Source of the DNA: Bifidobacterium stellenboschense
GTDB lineage: Bacteria > Actinomycetota > Actinomycetes > Actinomycetales > Bifidobacteriaceae
NCBI RefSeq assembly: GCF_000741785.1
Contig: NZ_JGZP01000015.1
Coordinates: forward strand, 1-64,000
Reading direction: 5' to 3'
DNA length: 64,000 nucleotides
Positions 7,745 to 19,025 of the stretch are shown here, one piece after another. The position numbers were made by a program, and so were the translations under genes. The notes beneath the pieces are model-generated. The model was not told the origin of the DNA. It saw only the letters and a list, made by a program, of their open reading frames with translations, and ran no database searches. Position 1 is the stretch's first letter. Each line of letters starts with the position of its first letter.

Positions 7745-9637
7745 ATGTGTGGAATCGTTGGATATGCAGGACATGTCGAAACCGCGTGCGGCAAGCCGTT
7801 GGAGGTCTGCCTCCAGGGCCTGAAGCGCCTCGAATACCGTGGCTATGATTCGGCCGGCGTGGCACTGACCGCGCCCGGCATGGACCATGTGGCGGTGCGT
7901 AAGAAGGCGGGCCGTCTCGCCAACCTCGTCGACAGCATCGAGAGGACGCCGATGCCGCTGGCGACCGTGGGCATCGGCCACACGCGCTGGGCCACGAACG
8001 GCGTGCCGAGCGATGTGAACGCCCACCCGCACACCAGCATGGACGGCAAGGTCGCCATCATCCACAACGGCATCATCGAGAACGCCTCCCAGCTGCGCCT
8101 CGACCTGCAGGCGGAAGGCTACCGGTTCGCCTCCGCCACCGATACGGAGGTCGCCGCCAAACTGCTCGGCAAGATCGTCGACACCATCATCCGCGAGGAG
8201 GGCAGACCGGACCTGTTCAAGGCGGTGCGCCGCATGGCGCGCATGCTCAAGGGCGCGTTCACGATCCTCGCCACCGACTGCCGCCAGCCGGACATCGTCG
8301 TCGGCGCACGCCACGACTCGCCGCTCGTCGTCGGACTCGGCGACGGCGAGAACTTCCTCGGCTCCGACGTGGCCGCGTTCGTCGCGTACACGAAGCGCGC
8401 CATGGAGGTCGACCAGGATCAGGCCGTGTGCGTGAGCGCCGACAAGGTCGTCGTCACCGACTTCAACGGCAACGTGGTCGAACACCCGAAGACCTACACC
8501 GTCGACTGGGACGCCTCCGCCGCCGAGAAGGGCGGATGGGACTCGTTCATGGACAAGGAGATCCACGAGGATCCGGCCGCCGTGCAGCGCACGCTCCTCG
8601 GCCGCTACGACAAGAACGGCGACGTCACGCTCGACGAGATCCACATCGACGAGCATGACTTCAAGGCCATCGACAAGATCATCGTCATCGCATGCGGCAC
8701 CGCCGCCTACGCGGGCATGGTCGCCAAGTACGCGATCGAGCATTGGGTGCGCATCCCCGTCGAAGTGGAGCTCGCGCACGAGTTCCGCTACCGCGACCCG
8801 ATTCTCACGCCGCGCACGCTCGTCGTCGCCATCTCCCAGTCCGGCGAGACGATGGACACGCTCATGGCGCTGCGCCACGCGCGCGAACAGGGCTCCAAGG
8901 TGCTCGCCATCTGCAATACGCAGGGCGCGTCCATCCCGCGCGAATCCGACGCCGTGCTGTACACGCACGCCGGCCCGGAGGTCGCCGTCGCCTCCACCAA
9001 GGCGTTCGTCGCGCAGATCACCGCCGCCTACGTGCTCGGCCTGTACCTCGCGCAGGTGAAGGGCGCGATGTTCCGCGACGAGATCCAGCAGACCATCGAC
9101 TCGCTCAAGGACATGCCGCGCAAGATCCAGTGGGTGCTCGACACGCAGACCGGCGCCATCGAGAAGGCCGCGAAGCAGATGCTCAACGCGCAGTCGTTCC
9201 TGTTCCTCGGACGCCACGTCGGCTACCCGGTCGCCATGGAGGGCGCGTTGAAGCTCAAGGAGATCGCGTACACGTTCACCGAGGGCTTCGCCGCCGGCGA
9301 GCTCAAGCACGGCCCGATCGCGCTCGTCGACGAAGGCGAGCCGGTCGTGTTCATCGTGCCGCCGGAACGCGGCCGCAACGTGCTGCACGCCAAGGTGCTC
9401 TCCGGCATCGAGGAGGTGAAGGCGCGCGGCGCGTACATCATCGCCGTGGCAGAGGAGGGCGACAAGGACGTCGAGAACTACGCGGACGTCGTGTTCTGGC
9501 GCCCCGCCTGCCCGACGCTGATGAGCCCGCTCGTCGACGTGGTCCCGCTGCAGCTGTTCGCCATGGACATGGCCAAGCTCAAGGGCTACGACGTCGACAA
9601 GCCGCGCAACCTCGCCAAGTCCGTCACCGTGGAGTGA
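7745..9637 (+). CDS. glmS: Glutamine–fructose-6-phosphate aminotransferase GlmS
   Basis: GlmS makes glucosamine-6-phosphate, the first step toward UDP-GlcNAc for the cell wall. The 630-residue protein has an N-terminal class II glutaminase domain starting MCGIVGYAG, so the catalytic Cys is exposed after Met removal. A linker and two SIS sugar-isomerase domains follow (ISQSGETMDTL; LFLGRHVGYPVAMEGALK; TEGFAAGELKHGP). It ends with the conserved PRNLAKSVTVE. The stop overlaps the next start (TGATG), which suggests translational coupling to the pseudouridine synthase. Confidence 0.97.
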   Translation: MCGIVGYAGHVETACGKPLEVCLQGLKRLEYRGYDSAGVALTAPGMDHVAVRKKAGRLANLVDSIERTPMPLATVGIGHTRWATNGVPSDVNAHPHTSMDGKVAIIHNGIIENASQLRLDLQAEGYRFASATDTEVAAKLLGKIVDTIIREEGRPDLFKAVRRMARMLKGAFTILATDCRQPDIVVGARHDSPLVVGLGDGENFLGSDVAAFVAYTKRAMEVDQDQAVCVSADKVVVTDFNGNVVEHPKTYTVDWDASAAEKGGWDSFMDKEIHEDPAAVQRTLLGRYDKNGDVTLDEIHIDEHDFKAIDKIIVIACGTAAYAGMVAKYAIEHWVRIPVEVELAHEFRYRDPILTPRTLVVAISQSGETMDTLMALRHAREQGSKVLAICNTQGASIPRESDAVLYTHAGPEVAVASTKAFVAQITAAYVLGLYLAQVKGAMFRDEIQQTIDSLKDMPRKIQWVLDTQTGAIEKAAKQMLNAQSFLFLGRHVGYPVAMEGALKLKEIAYTFTEGFAAGELKHGPIALVDEGEPVVFIVPPERGRNVLHAKVLSGIEEVKARGAYIIAVAEEGDKDVENYADVVFWRPACPTLMSPLVDVVPLQLFAMDMAKLKGYDVDKPRNLAKSVTVE

Positions 9638-10506
9638 TGACGAAGCGTCATCGATATGTGATCGAGGAGCCGCGGATTCCATTCGAGTTGGACGTGGTGT
9701 ATGAGGATGCGGGGATCATCGTCGTCGACAAGCCGCATTTCCTCGCCACCACGCCGCGCGGCATGTGGTACCGCGAGACCGCGCTGATGCGCCTGCGCGA
9801 GGCGTACGGCGACGACGCGATCGTGCCGGCACACCGTCTCGACCGGATGACCGCCGGCATCGTCGTGTTCGTAAGGGACCCGGCATTGCGCGGCGCGTAC
9901 CAGATGCTGTTCCAGGAGCGGCGCGCGGAGAAGACGTACGAGTGTCTGGCACCGTGCGCGCCGATCGTGCGGCCGCGGTACGGGACGATCGAACGGTTGG
10001 AGCCGCCGCGCGTGTTCCCGCTGCGGCGGCGCTCCCGCATCGTCAAGGAGCGCGGGGTGCTGCAGGCGTACGAGACGCCGGGCGCGGTGAACGCGGAGAC
10101 CGTGATCGAGCTGGGATCGTGTGGACACCCCCTCAGTCGTCCTACGGACGACAGCTCCCCCTCGAAGGGGGAGCGACAGGGCGGTAGGGCTTGCTCCCCC
10201 TGTGAGGGGGAGCTGGCGGCGGAGCCGACTGAGGGGGTGCCGAGGGTGCGCCCGCAGCGCACGACGTCGGTGCCCCCGACGTTGCGCGCGTATACGCTGC
10301 ATCCGCGGACCGGCAAGACGCATCAGCTGCGCGTGCACATGAACTCGATCGGATTGCCGATCGCCGGCGACGACTTCTACCCGCGCATCCGGCAGCGCGC
10401 CTACGACGATTTCGGCGAGCCGCTCGCGCTCGTGGCGCGGCGGCTCGCGTTCGACGATCCGGTGACGGGGGAGCGGCGCGAGTTCGTTTCGCGCGTGCCG
10501 CTGTGA
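9637..10506 (+). CDS. RluA-family pseudouridine synthase with an in-frame repeat insertion
   Basis: The product is a 289-residue RNA pseudouridine synthase of the RluA family. It has the catalytic motif HRLDRMTAGIV with the Asp near residue 69, and the late motif HPRTGKTHQLRVHMN. The start at 9637 overlaps the glmS stop. Residues about 164-201 are encoded by a 114-bp palindromic repeat element (10126-10239), which adds a Ser/Gly/Pro-rich segment without breaking the frame. The insertion falls between two conserved parts of the catalytic domain, so it probably forms a surface loop. The target (23S rRNA or tRNA) is unknown. Confidence 0.88.
   Translation: MTKRHRYVIEEPRIPFELDVVYEDAGIIVVDKPHFLATTPRGMWYRETALMRLREAYGDDAIVPAHRLDRMTAGIVVFVRDPALRGAYQMLFQERRAEKTYECLAPCAPIVRPRYGTIERLEPPRVFPLRRRSRIVKERGVLQAYETPGAVNAETVIELGSCGHPLSRPTDDSSPSKGERQGGRACSPCEGELAAEPTEGVPRVRPQRTTSVPPTLRAYTLHPRTGKTHQLRVHMNSIGLPIAGDDFYPRIRQRAYDDFGEPLALVARRLAFDDPVTGERREFVSRVPL
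10126..10239. repeat. Composite palindromic repeat element inserted in a coding region
   Basis: The 114-bp element is bounded by 13-bp perfect inverted ends (CACCCCCTCAGTC / GACTGAGGGGGTG). Inside are two smaller hairpins of the AGCTCCCCCT…AGGGGGAGC type. Its length is 38 codons, so the host gene stays open. A shorter relative is at 56627-56680. Confidence 0.8.
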
Positions 10507-10543
10507 CGGTCGGACGGCCGGTTGGTGTCAATCAGACGGTCGG

Positions 10544-11557
10544 TCAGTCGGCGAGGTCGCGCACGGAGCCGCGTTCGACGAGCTCGGTGGGGATGACGGT
10601 CTTCACGCCGACCGGCACGCGCCCGCCCTCGCACTGGCGCTTGAGCATCGAGAACGCCTCCAGGCCGATCTCGTCGAACTTCATGCGCATCGTGGTCAGG
10701 TCGAGTCGCGGCACCATGCCGACGAGCGAATCGTCGACGCCGACGACGCTCACGTCCTCCGGCACGCGGCGGCCGCCCGCGCGCAGACCGAGGATCGCGC
10801 CGTACGCCATCTGGTCGTTCGCCGCGTAGATGGCCGTGCATTCCGGATCGTGCGCGAGGGCGAGGCCCGCCTGATAGCCGCTGTCCGCATCCCAATCGCC
10901 CACGTAGGTGGGCGGGATGCGCAGTCCCAGCTGTTCGAGCGCGTCACGCCACCCCTGCGCGCGGCTCTGCGCCGCACGCGAGGTGGACGGTCCGGCGATG
11001 TGGTAGACGGTCCTGTGCCCCTTGCTCAGCAGATAGTCGACGATGGCGGTGGAGCAGCCGTGCTGGTCGGCGTCGACCGTGGCGCACGTGTCCGACGGAT
11101 CCTCGCTGATGATCACGACCGGCAGGTCGCGCGGCGGGGCGAAATCGTTGAAGTCGGGCAGATGCTCCTCCATGACGACGATCACGCCGTCGACCGGCAG
11201 CTGCTTCATGCGTTCGACGGCCGCGGTGAGCGTGCGCTCCCGGTCCTTGCCCATCATGTGGATGGTGATCGCGTAGCCGCTCGCGTTCGCGGCCATCGCG
11301 ATCCCCTTGAGGATGCGCGAGTTGCCGAAGCTGGCGATGTTGAACATGACGACGCCGATGTCCTTGAACCGGCCGTGTTTGAGCGCGCGCGCCGCGTAGT
11401 TCGGACGGTAGCCGAGCTTGGTCATCGCCGCCTCGACGCGCCGGCGGGTCTCGGGTCTCACGGCGTCGCTGCCGTTGGCCACGCGTGATACGGTCTGCGG
11501 TGAGACGCCGGCCTCCCTGGCGACGTCCTGCATCGATACCGTTGATGTGCGTTCCAT
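10544..11557 (-). CDS. LacI-family transcriptional regulator of the GH42/ABC cluster
   Basis: A 337-residue repressor-type regulator. The N-terminal helix-turn-helix reads MQDVAREAGVSPQTVSRVANG, followed by the hinge (YRPNYAARALK) and a periplasmic-binding-like sugar-sensing domain. It is transcribed away from the sugar permease genes across a 187-bp intergenic region, so it most likely controls them. The start is ATG 11557, preceded by GGAGAAGAAG; the 23 in-frame codons upstream lack LacI features. The arrangement resembles the gos galacto-oligosaccharide locus described in Bifidobacterium breve (comparison from memory). Confidence 0.92.
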   Translation of the reverse strand: MERTSTVSMQDVAREAGVSPQTVSRVANGSDAVRPETRRRVEAAMTKLGYRPNYAARALKHGRFKDIGVVMFNIASFGNSRILKGIAMAANASGYAITIHMMGKDRERTLTAAVERMKQLPVDGVIVVMEEHLPDFNDFAPPRDLPVVIISEDPSDTCATVDADQHGCSTAIVDYLLSKGHRTVYHIAGPSTSRAAQSRAQGWRDALEQLGLRIPPTYVGDWDADSGYQAGLALAHDPECTAIYAANDQMAYGAILGLRAGGRRVPEDVSVVGVDDSLVGMVPRLDLTTMRMKFDEIGLEAFSMLKRQCEGGRVPVGVKTVIPTELVERGSVRDLAD

Positions 11558-11634
11558 GACTTCTTCTCCATCAAAGGTTCGTGTTTTCGTTATCAAACAT
11601 ACCACACCGCATGTGCGAATAGCCACGCCGAAAC

Positions 11635-11683
11635 TGGACGAAACCGCGGATGGTGCTACGATGGTTGCGTAAACATTTTTACG
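11635..11683 (+). promoter_or_regulatory. Candidate promoter and LacI-type operator for the sugar operon
   Basis: TGGACG (11635-11640) and TACGAT (11657-11662) are spaced by 16 bp and could be -35 and -10. The near-palindrome CGTAAACATTTTTACG (11668-11683) directly follows. TGGTTGCG just before it recurs at 15791 and, inverted, at 15853-15860. Confidence 0.4.
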
Positions 11684-11744
11684 GGTGTCCGGTTCGCAGT
11701 CAGAGGCGGCCGCCCGGGAGGATCCTTCGAAGGAGAGGGTTGGT

Positions 11745-12677
11745 ATGGCCTCAAGTGATGTGACCGCCGCAGCGGCGACGCGTCATTCCGCCGTGGCTCG
11801 CGAGAACCGGCACAAGGCGGACTGGCGTGGTTGGAAGTTCATGTGGCCGTTCGCGGTGGTGTTCGTGTTCGTGTTCATCATCCCGATCGTGTACGCCATC
11901 TACATTTCGTTCTTCAAGAAGCAGATGATCGGCGGCACCAGGTTCGTCGGTCTGGGCAACTACGCGGCGCTGATGCACGACCAGCAGTTCTGGTCGTCCG
12001 TCGGCCGCGTCGCCCTGTTCACCGTCGTGCAGGTGCCGATCATGCTGTTCCTGGCGGCCGCGATGGCGTTGGCGATCGACTCGATGAAGCTGCACGGCAC
12101 GAAGTTCTTCCGCATCTCCACGTTCCTGCCCTACGCGGTGCCGGCGGTGGTGTCCACCCTGATCTGGGGCTTCGTGTACGGCGCGAAGTACGGCCTCGTC
12201 GGCTCCCTCAACGACCTGCTCGGCACGCATATCGACATGTTCGACCCGAACGTGCTGCTCGCCTCGATCGGCAACATCAACACGTGGGAGTTCACGGGCT
12301 ACAACATGCTGATCTTCTACAGCTCGTTGTCCACGATCCCGCATTCCCTGTACGAGGCCGCGTCGATCGACGGCGCCTCCGAATGGCAGATCGTCAGGTC
12401 CATCAAGCTGCCCGAGCTCAGGGGGTCCCTCGCGATCACGGTGATCTTCTCGATCATCGGCTCGTTCCAGCTGTTCAACGAGCCTTCGATCCTGCAGTCG
12501 ATGGTGCCCGGCAACGCGATCACCACGTACTACACGCCGAACATGTACGCCTACAACCTGTCGTTCTCCGGCAACCAGGCGAACTACGCGGCCGCTTTGG
12601 CGATCGTCATGGCGATCATCACCATGGCCATCGCGTACGCGGTGCAGCTCAAGAGCATGAAGGAGCAGATGAGGTAA
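11745..12677 (+). CDS. Sugar ABC transporter permease (MalF type)
   Basis: A 310-residue membrane protein of the carbohydrate ABC permease family (CUT1). It has six predicted helices, the first near residues 29-51, and the ATPase-contacting EAA loop YEAASIDGASEWQIVRSIKLPEL. The start is ATG 11745, seven bases after AAGGAGAGG; an earlier in-frame start lacks such a site. It pairs with the next permease, whose start follows one base after this stop. No ATPase gene is in the cluster. CUT1 systems of bifidobacteria commonly share a distant MsmK-type ATPase. Confidence 0.92.
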   Translation: MASSDVTAAAATRHSAVARENRHKADWRGWKFMWPFAVVFVFVFIIPIVYAIYISFFKKQMIGGTRFVGLGNYAALMHDQQFWSSVGRVALFTVVQVPIMLFLAAAMALAIDSMKLHGTKFFRISTFLPYAVPAVVSTLIWGFVYGAKYGLVGSLNDLLGTHIDMFDPNVLLASIGNINTWEFTGYNMLIFYSSLSTIPHSLYEAASIDGASEWQIVRSIKLPELRGSLAITVIFSIIGSFQLFNEPSILQSMVPGNAITTYYTPNMYAYNLSFSGNQANYAAALAIVMAIITMAIAYAVQLKSMKEQMR

Positions 12678-12678
12678 C

Positions 12679-13680
12679 ATGACCGCCGCAACCACCGCAA
12701 CGACAATGACCCCCGCCGAGCTCAAAGCCCAGGAGAAGGCCGCCAGGGCCGCCGAGAAGGCGCGACAGAAGCGCATCGCCAAGGACGAGGCCGCCGAACG
12801 CAGACGCGCCGAGAAGTCCGGCTTCGCGAACGTGAACAACCCGCGCCGCAGCGTGCTGATGACCGTCCTGTGCGCGATCTTCGCCGTCTACTGCCTGTTC
12901 CCGTTCGTCTACCTGATGATCAACGCGACCAAGACGCAGGCCGACTTCACCTCCACGTTCGGCCTCGGCTTCGGCCACACGTTCGCCCTGTGGGACAACA
13001 TCGCCGCCGTGTTCACCTACCAGGACGGCATCTTCGGCCGCTGGCTGGTCAACACGCTCCTCTACGTGGTGGTCGGCGCTGGCGGCGCGACCCTGCTCGC
13101 CATCATGGGCGGCTACGCGCTGGCGAAGTTCCGCTTCCCGGGCCGCAAGGCCGTGTTCGCGGTCATCATCGGCAGTATTTCGGTGCCGGGCATCGCGCTG
13201 GCGGTCCCGCAGTTCCTCCTGTTCGCCAAGCTCGGGCTCACGAACACGCCGTGGGCCATGATCATCCCGTCGCTGATCAGCCCGTTCGGCCTGTACCTGA
13301 TGTGGATCTTCAGCGAGCAGGCCGTGCCGACCGAACTGCTGGAGGCGGCGCGCGTGGACGGCGCGTCCGAGTTCCGCACGTTCTGGACGATCTCGCTGCC
13401 CCTGCTCGCCCCGGGCATCGTGACCACGGCCCTGTTCACGATCGTGGCGACGTGGAACAACTACTTCCTGCCGTTGATCATGCTCAAGGACGCGGACTGG
13501 TACCCGCTGACCATCGGTTTGAACCAGTGGAAGGACCAGGCGAGCACGGCGGGCGGCCAGGCGATCCAGAACCTCGTGATCACCGGCTCGCTCATCACGA
13601 TCATCCCGCTCGTGATCGCGTTCCTGTGCCTGCAGAAGTACTGGCAGTCCGGCCTCGCCGCCGGCGCCGTCAAGGAATGA
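12679..13680 (+). CDS. Sugar ABC transporter permease (MalG type)
   Basis: A 333-residue second permease subunit. An unusual Lys/Arg/Ala-rich cytoplasmic N-terminus of about 45 residues precedes the first helix (SVLMTVLCAIFAVYCLFPFV). The EAA loop reads LLEAARVDGASEFRTFWTISLPLL. It forms a heterodimer channel with the preceding gene. The tight spacing (one base upstream, 18 bases to the beta-galactosidase) indicates one transcript. Confidence 0.92.
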   Translation: MTAATTATTMTPAELKAQEKAARAAEKARQKRIAKDEAAERRRAEKSGFANVNNPRRSVLMTVLCAIFAVYCLFPFVYLMINATKTQADFTSTFGLGFGHTFALWDNIAAVFTYQDGIFGRWLVNTLLYVVVGAGGATLLAIMGGYALAKFRFPGRKAVFAVIIGSISVPGIALAVPQFLLFAKLGLTNTPWAMIIPSLISPFGLYLMWIFSEQAVPTELLEAARVDGASEFRTFWTISLPLLAPGIVTTALFTIVATWNNYFLPLIMLKDADWYPLTIGLNQWKDQASTAGGQAIQNLVITGSLITIIPLVIAFLCLQKYWQSGLAAGAVKE

Positions 13681-15777
<2,097 letters not shown>

Positions 15778-15781
15778 CGGG

Positions 15782-15813
15782 ATCCCGGCGTGGTTGCGAT
15801 AACACGCCGGGAT
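15782..15813 (+). terminator. Hairpin after the GH42 gene
   Basis: An 11-bp perfect stem (ATCCCGGCGTG / CACGCCGGGAT) has a 10-nt loop and starts five bases after the stop codon. No strong T-run follows, so it may attenuate rather than stop transcription. The loop side includes TGGTTGCGAT, which also appears as an inverted copy at 15851-15860. Confidence 0.6.
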
Positions 15814-15862
15814 TGTAGCGAAAACCAATCGCATATGTATAATGAATGGCATCGCAACCATC
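15813..15862 (+). promoter_or_regulatory. Candidate promoter for the first sugar-binding protein
   Basis: A perfect TATAAT lies at 15838-15843 with TTGTAG at 15813-15818 as a possible -35 (19-bp spacing). GCGAAAACCAATCGC lies between them and ATCGCAACCA lies just downstream. Both could be operator sequence for the local LacI protein. Confidence 0.45.
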
Positions 15863-15999
15863 AATGGCGAAACGGTCAGCACCATCACCGATTCCCACCG
15901 CCGGGAATCATCGACACGACGAAACCCGGCGAACGGATGGCACGATGCACAACAGGTCTTCGGCCGGACGGACGGTCGGAGGGAAGGAGCACAAGGACG

Positions 16000-17340
16000 A
16001 TGAAGTTCACCAATGCGAAGAAGGCCATCGCGCTCACCGGCGCGATCGCGATGCTCGCCAGCGTCGCGGCCTGCGGTTCCGACACCAGCTCGCAGCCGGC
16101 TCAGGAGAAGGACGCCAAGGAGATCACCGTGTGGGCCTGGGAGCCCACGCTCACCCAGGTCGCCAAGGACTTCACGAAGGAGACCGGCATCAAGGTCAAC
16201 CTCAAGAACGTCGGCACCAACACCAAGGAGTACACGCAGCTCGACAACGCCATCTCCGCCGGCTCCGGCGCCCCCGACGTCGCCCAGATCGAGTACTACG
16301 CGATCCCGCAGTACGCCATCAAGGGCAACCTGCTCGACATCACCGACAAGACCAGCGGCTACAAGGACTTCTACACGCCCGGCCCGTGGGCCTCCGTGCA
16401 GTTCGCCGGCAAGGTCTACGGCCTGCCGATGGACTCCGGCCCGATGGCGTTCTTCTACAACAAGGAGGTCTTCGACAAGGCCGGCGTCGACGCCGAGCAG
16501 ATCAAGACCTGGGACGACTACTACGAGGCCGCCAAGAAGATCCACGCCCTCGGCGACAACTACTACATCACCTCCGACACCGGCGACGCCGGCTTCTACG
16601 ATTCGATGACCTGGCTGGCCGGCGCCACCCCGTTCAAGACCTCCTCCGACGGCTCCGAGGTGACCATCAACCTCACCGGCGATGAGAAGGTCAAGGAGTT
16701 CAACGAGTTCTGGCAGAAGATGCTCGACGAGGGCCTGCTCGACACCAAGACCACCGGCTGGTCCGAGGATTGGTTCAAGGGCATGACCGACGGCACCATC
16801 GCCTCCCTGCTCACCGGCGCGTGGATGCCCGCCAACCTCGCCAACTCCGCCGCCGCGGGCGCCGGCAAGTGGCGCGTCACCCAGATGCCGACCGCCGACG
16901 GCTCCGCCACCAACTCCGAGAACGGCGGCTCCTCGCTCGCCGTGCTGAAGTCCTCCACCAAGGCCGACGCCGCGTACAAGTTCATCGAGTACGCGAACCA
17001 CGGCGACGGCGTGGCCACCCGCGTGGCCGGCGGCGCCTTCCCGGCCGACAAGGCCTCGATGGAGTCCGACTCCTTCAAGAACGCCACCACGGTGAAGAAC
17101 TCCGACGGCAAGGACGTCGACTACTTCGGCGGCCAGAAGTACAACGAGGTCCTCGCCAAGGCGGCCGAGAACGTCTCCTCCGACTACCAGTTCCTGCCGT
17201 TCGAGGTCAAGGCCCGCACCATCTTCGGCGACTACCTCGGCAAGTCCTACACCGGCGACCAGAAGCTGAGCGACGGCGTCGCCGCCTGGCAGAAGGCCCT
17301 GCAGGACTACGGCAAGGATCAGGGCTTCACCGTCAAGTGA
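16000..17340 (+). CDS. Sugar ABC transporter substrate-binding lipoprotein (first)
   Basis: A 446-residue extracellular receptor of the SBP family 1 type. The lipoprotein signal MKFTNAKKAIALTGAIAML has lipobox VAAC. The mature protein begins with ITVWAWEPTLTQVAKDFTKE and has family stretches GLPMDSGPMAFFYNKEVFD and ENGGSSLAVLKSS. ATG 16000 follows GGGAAGGAG at about ten bases; the open frame upstream is non-coding. It probably delivers beta-galactosides to the two permeases upstream. It is separated from the GH42 gene by a hairpin and a likely promoter, so it may be expressed at a higher level. Confidence 0.92.
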   Translation: MKFTNAKKAIALTGAIAMLASVAACGSDTSSQPAQEKDAKEITVWAWEPTLTQVAKDFTKETGIKVNLKNVGTNTKEYTQLDNAISAGSGAPDVAQIEYYAIPQYAIKGNLLDITDKTSGYKDFYTPGPWASVQFAGKVYGLPMDSGPMAFFYNKEVFDKAGVDAEQIKTWDDYYEAAKKIHALGDNYYITSDTGDAGFYDSMTWLAGATPFKTSSDGSEVTINLTGDEKVKEFNEFWQKMLDEGLLDTKTTGWSEDWFKGMTDGTIASLLTGAWMPANLANSAAAGAGKWRVTQMPTADGSATNSENGGSSLAVLKSSTKADAAYKFIEYANHGDGVATRVAGGAFPADKASMESDSFKNATTVKNSDGKDVDYFGGQKYNEVLAKAAENVSSDYQFLPFEVKARTIFGDYLGKSYTGDQKLSDGVAAWQKALQDYGKDQGFTVK

Positions 17341-17390
17341 TCCCATCCGCTTCCGGCCGCATCCGCCGGAAGCGACACCGCAACGCGAAC

Positions 17391-17418
17391 AGCCCCGTCG
17401 ATTCGTCGACGGGGCTTT
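17391..17418 (+). terminator. Rho-independent-like terminator after the first sugar-binding protein
   Basis: The 11-bp stem AGCCCCGTCGA / TCGACGGGGCT (17391-17401, 17406-17416) has a 4-nt loop and is followed by TTCCCG. It is a compact, strong hairpin 50 bases after the stop. Confidence 0.75.
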
Positions 17419-17532
17419 CCCGTATGCTCCCCGATGTTCGTCAATCTCCATCCCCGCCGTCCGCCTCCGTCAGCGGACGTGGTGTGTAGACTTGTCACAG
17501 AACAACGGCATGACGGCAAGGAGCGGGATCAT

Positions 17533-18960
17533 ATGGCATCACGAATGGTCGCACGGATCAGACGCGCCGCCGCCGTGGCGTGCGCCTCGCTCGCCGTCGT
17601 CGCGACCGCCGCATGCGGCTCCGCAGCGGATACCCGCACGCACATCACCGTGTGGAGCTGGGAGCCGAGTATGGCGGAGGTCGTCGACCGGTTCGAGGAG
17701 GCGAACCCCGACGTCGCCGTCGATCTGGAGGACGTCTCCGGCTACGACAACCTCAACACCGCCATCCAGGACGGCTACGGCATGCCCGACGTGGCGCAGA
17801 TCGAATACTTCGCGCTCCTCCAGTACGCGGTCTCCGGGCAACTGCTCGACATCTCCGATTATGTAGGCGACGACTACGCGAACTTCTACACGCCCGGCAC
17901 GTGGTCGAGCGTCCAACTCGCCGGACGCATCTACGGCCTGCCGATGGACTCCGGCCCGATGGCGTTCTTCTACAACAAGGACGTGTTCGACCAGGTCGGC
18001 GTCGACGCCTCGCAAATCAGAACTTGGGACGACTACTACGAGGCCGCGAAGAAACTCAAACGCATCGGCGTCTACATCACCGCCGACGCGGGCGACGCCA
18101 GCTTCTACGCGGCGATGATCTGGCTCACCGGCGGCCAGCCGTTCCACACCAGCCCGGACGGCAAGACCGTCACCGTCGACCTCGACGGCGACGACGGCAC
18201 GGAACGGTTCACCGCCTTCTGGCAGAAGATGATCGACGAGGGACTCATCGACACGCGGCGCACCACTTGGTCGGACAGCTGGAAGCGTGCGCTCGGCACC
18301 GGCACCATCGCCTCCGTGTTCTCCGGCGCGTGGATGCCGTCCCTGCTGCTCAGCGATGTGCTCGGTGCCGCCGGACTATGGCGCGTCTCCACCATGCCCA
18401 CGCCCGACGGGCAGGCCACCAACGCCGAGAACGGCGGTTCCGCGATGGCCGTGCTCCAATCCACGCGCAAACCCGAAGCCTCCTACCGTTTCGTCGACTT
18501 CGTCACGCACGACCGGCAGGGCATCGAGGCGCGCGTGGCCGGCGGATCGTTCCCCGCGGATCTCGCCACCCTGTCCAGCAAGGAGTTCCTCGACAAGACC
18601 ACGGTGCGCAACGCGAACGGCGTCGACATCCCCTACTTCGGCGGGCAGCAGTTCAACCGCGTCCTCGCCGAAGCCGCCGAGGACGTGTCGGTCGGGTACC
18701 AGTACCTGCCGTTCGAGGTGTACGCGCGCTCCGACTTCCGCAGCACCGTCGGCGAGGCCTACCGGTGGGAGAGCTCATGGCAGTCCTATCTGCGCCGGCA
18801 GCGGCAGATCGCGGCCGGCATGACCGACAACGACGGCAAGCCGCTCGAACCGTACGCGCTGCCGGGGGAGAAGGTGAGCCTCGCCAAGGGCATCGCATCC
18901 TGGCAGGCCGATCTGCGCGAATACGGCACCAACCAGGGCTTCAACGTGCTGAACCGGTGA
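17533..18960 (+). CDS. Sugar ABC transporter substrate-binding lipoprotein (second, paralogue)
   Basis: This 475-residue paralogue of the preceding receptor shares GLPMDSGPMAFFYNKDVFDQ, TWDDYYEAAKK and NAENGGSAMAVLQS. Its lipobox is TAAC. It differs by an insertion near the C-terminus (about residues 405-445, YRWESSWQSYLRRQRQIAAG). ATG 17533 follows AAGGAGCGGG. A terminator separates it from the first receptor, so it is transcribed independently or as an add-on. It may recognise a related but longer oligosaccharide; this is inference. Confidence 0.88.
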   Translation: MASRMVARIRRAAAVACASLAVVATAACGSAADTRTHITVWSWEPSMAEVVDRFEEANPDVAVDLEDVSGYDNLNTAIQDGYGMPDVAQIEYFALLQYAVSGQLLDISDYVGDDYANFYTPGTWSSVQLAGRIYGLPMDSGPMAFFYNKDVFDQVGVDASQIRTWDDYYEAAKKLKRIGVYITADAGDASFYAAMIWLTGGQPFHTSPDGKTVTVDLDGDDGTERFTAFWQKMIDEGLIDTRRTTWSDSWKRALGTGTIASVFSGAWMPSLLLSDVLGAAGLWRVSTMPTPDGQATNAENGGSAMAVLQSTRKPEASYRFVDFVTHDRQGIEARVAGGSFPADLATLSSKEFLDKTTVRNANGVDIPYFGGQQFNRVLAEAAEDVSVGYQYLPFEVYARSDFRSTVGEAYRWESSWQSYLRRQRQIAAGMTDNDGKPLEPYALPGEKVSLAKGIASWQADLREYGTNQGFNVLNR

Positions 18961-19025
18961 GCCGGTGAGCCCGGCGAACCCGGCGACGAATCCGGTGGCA
19001 TGGCGGGAGCGTCGGAGCCTGGCGC

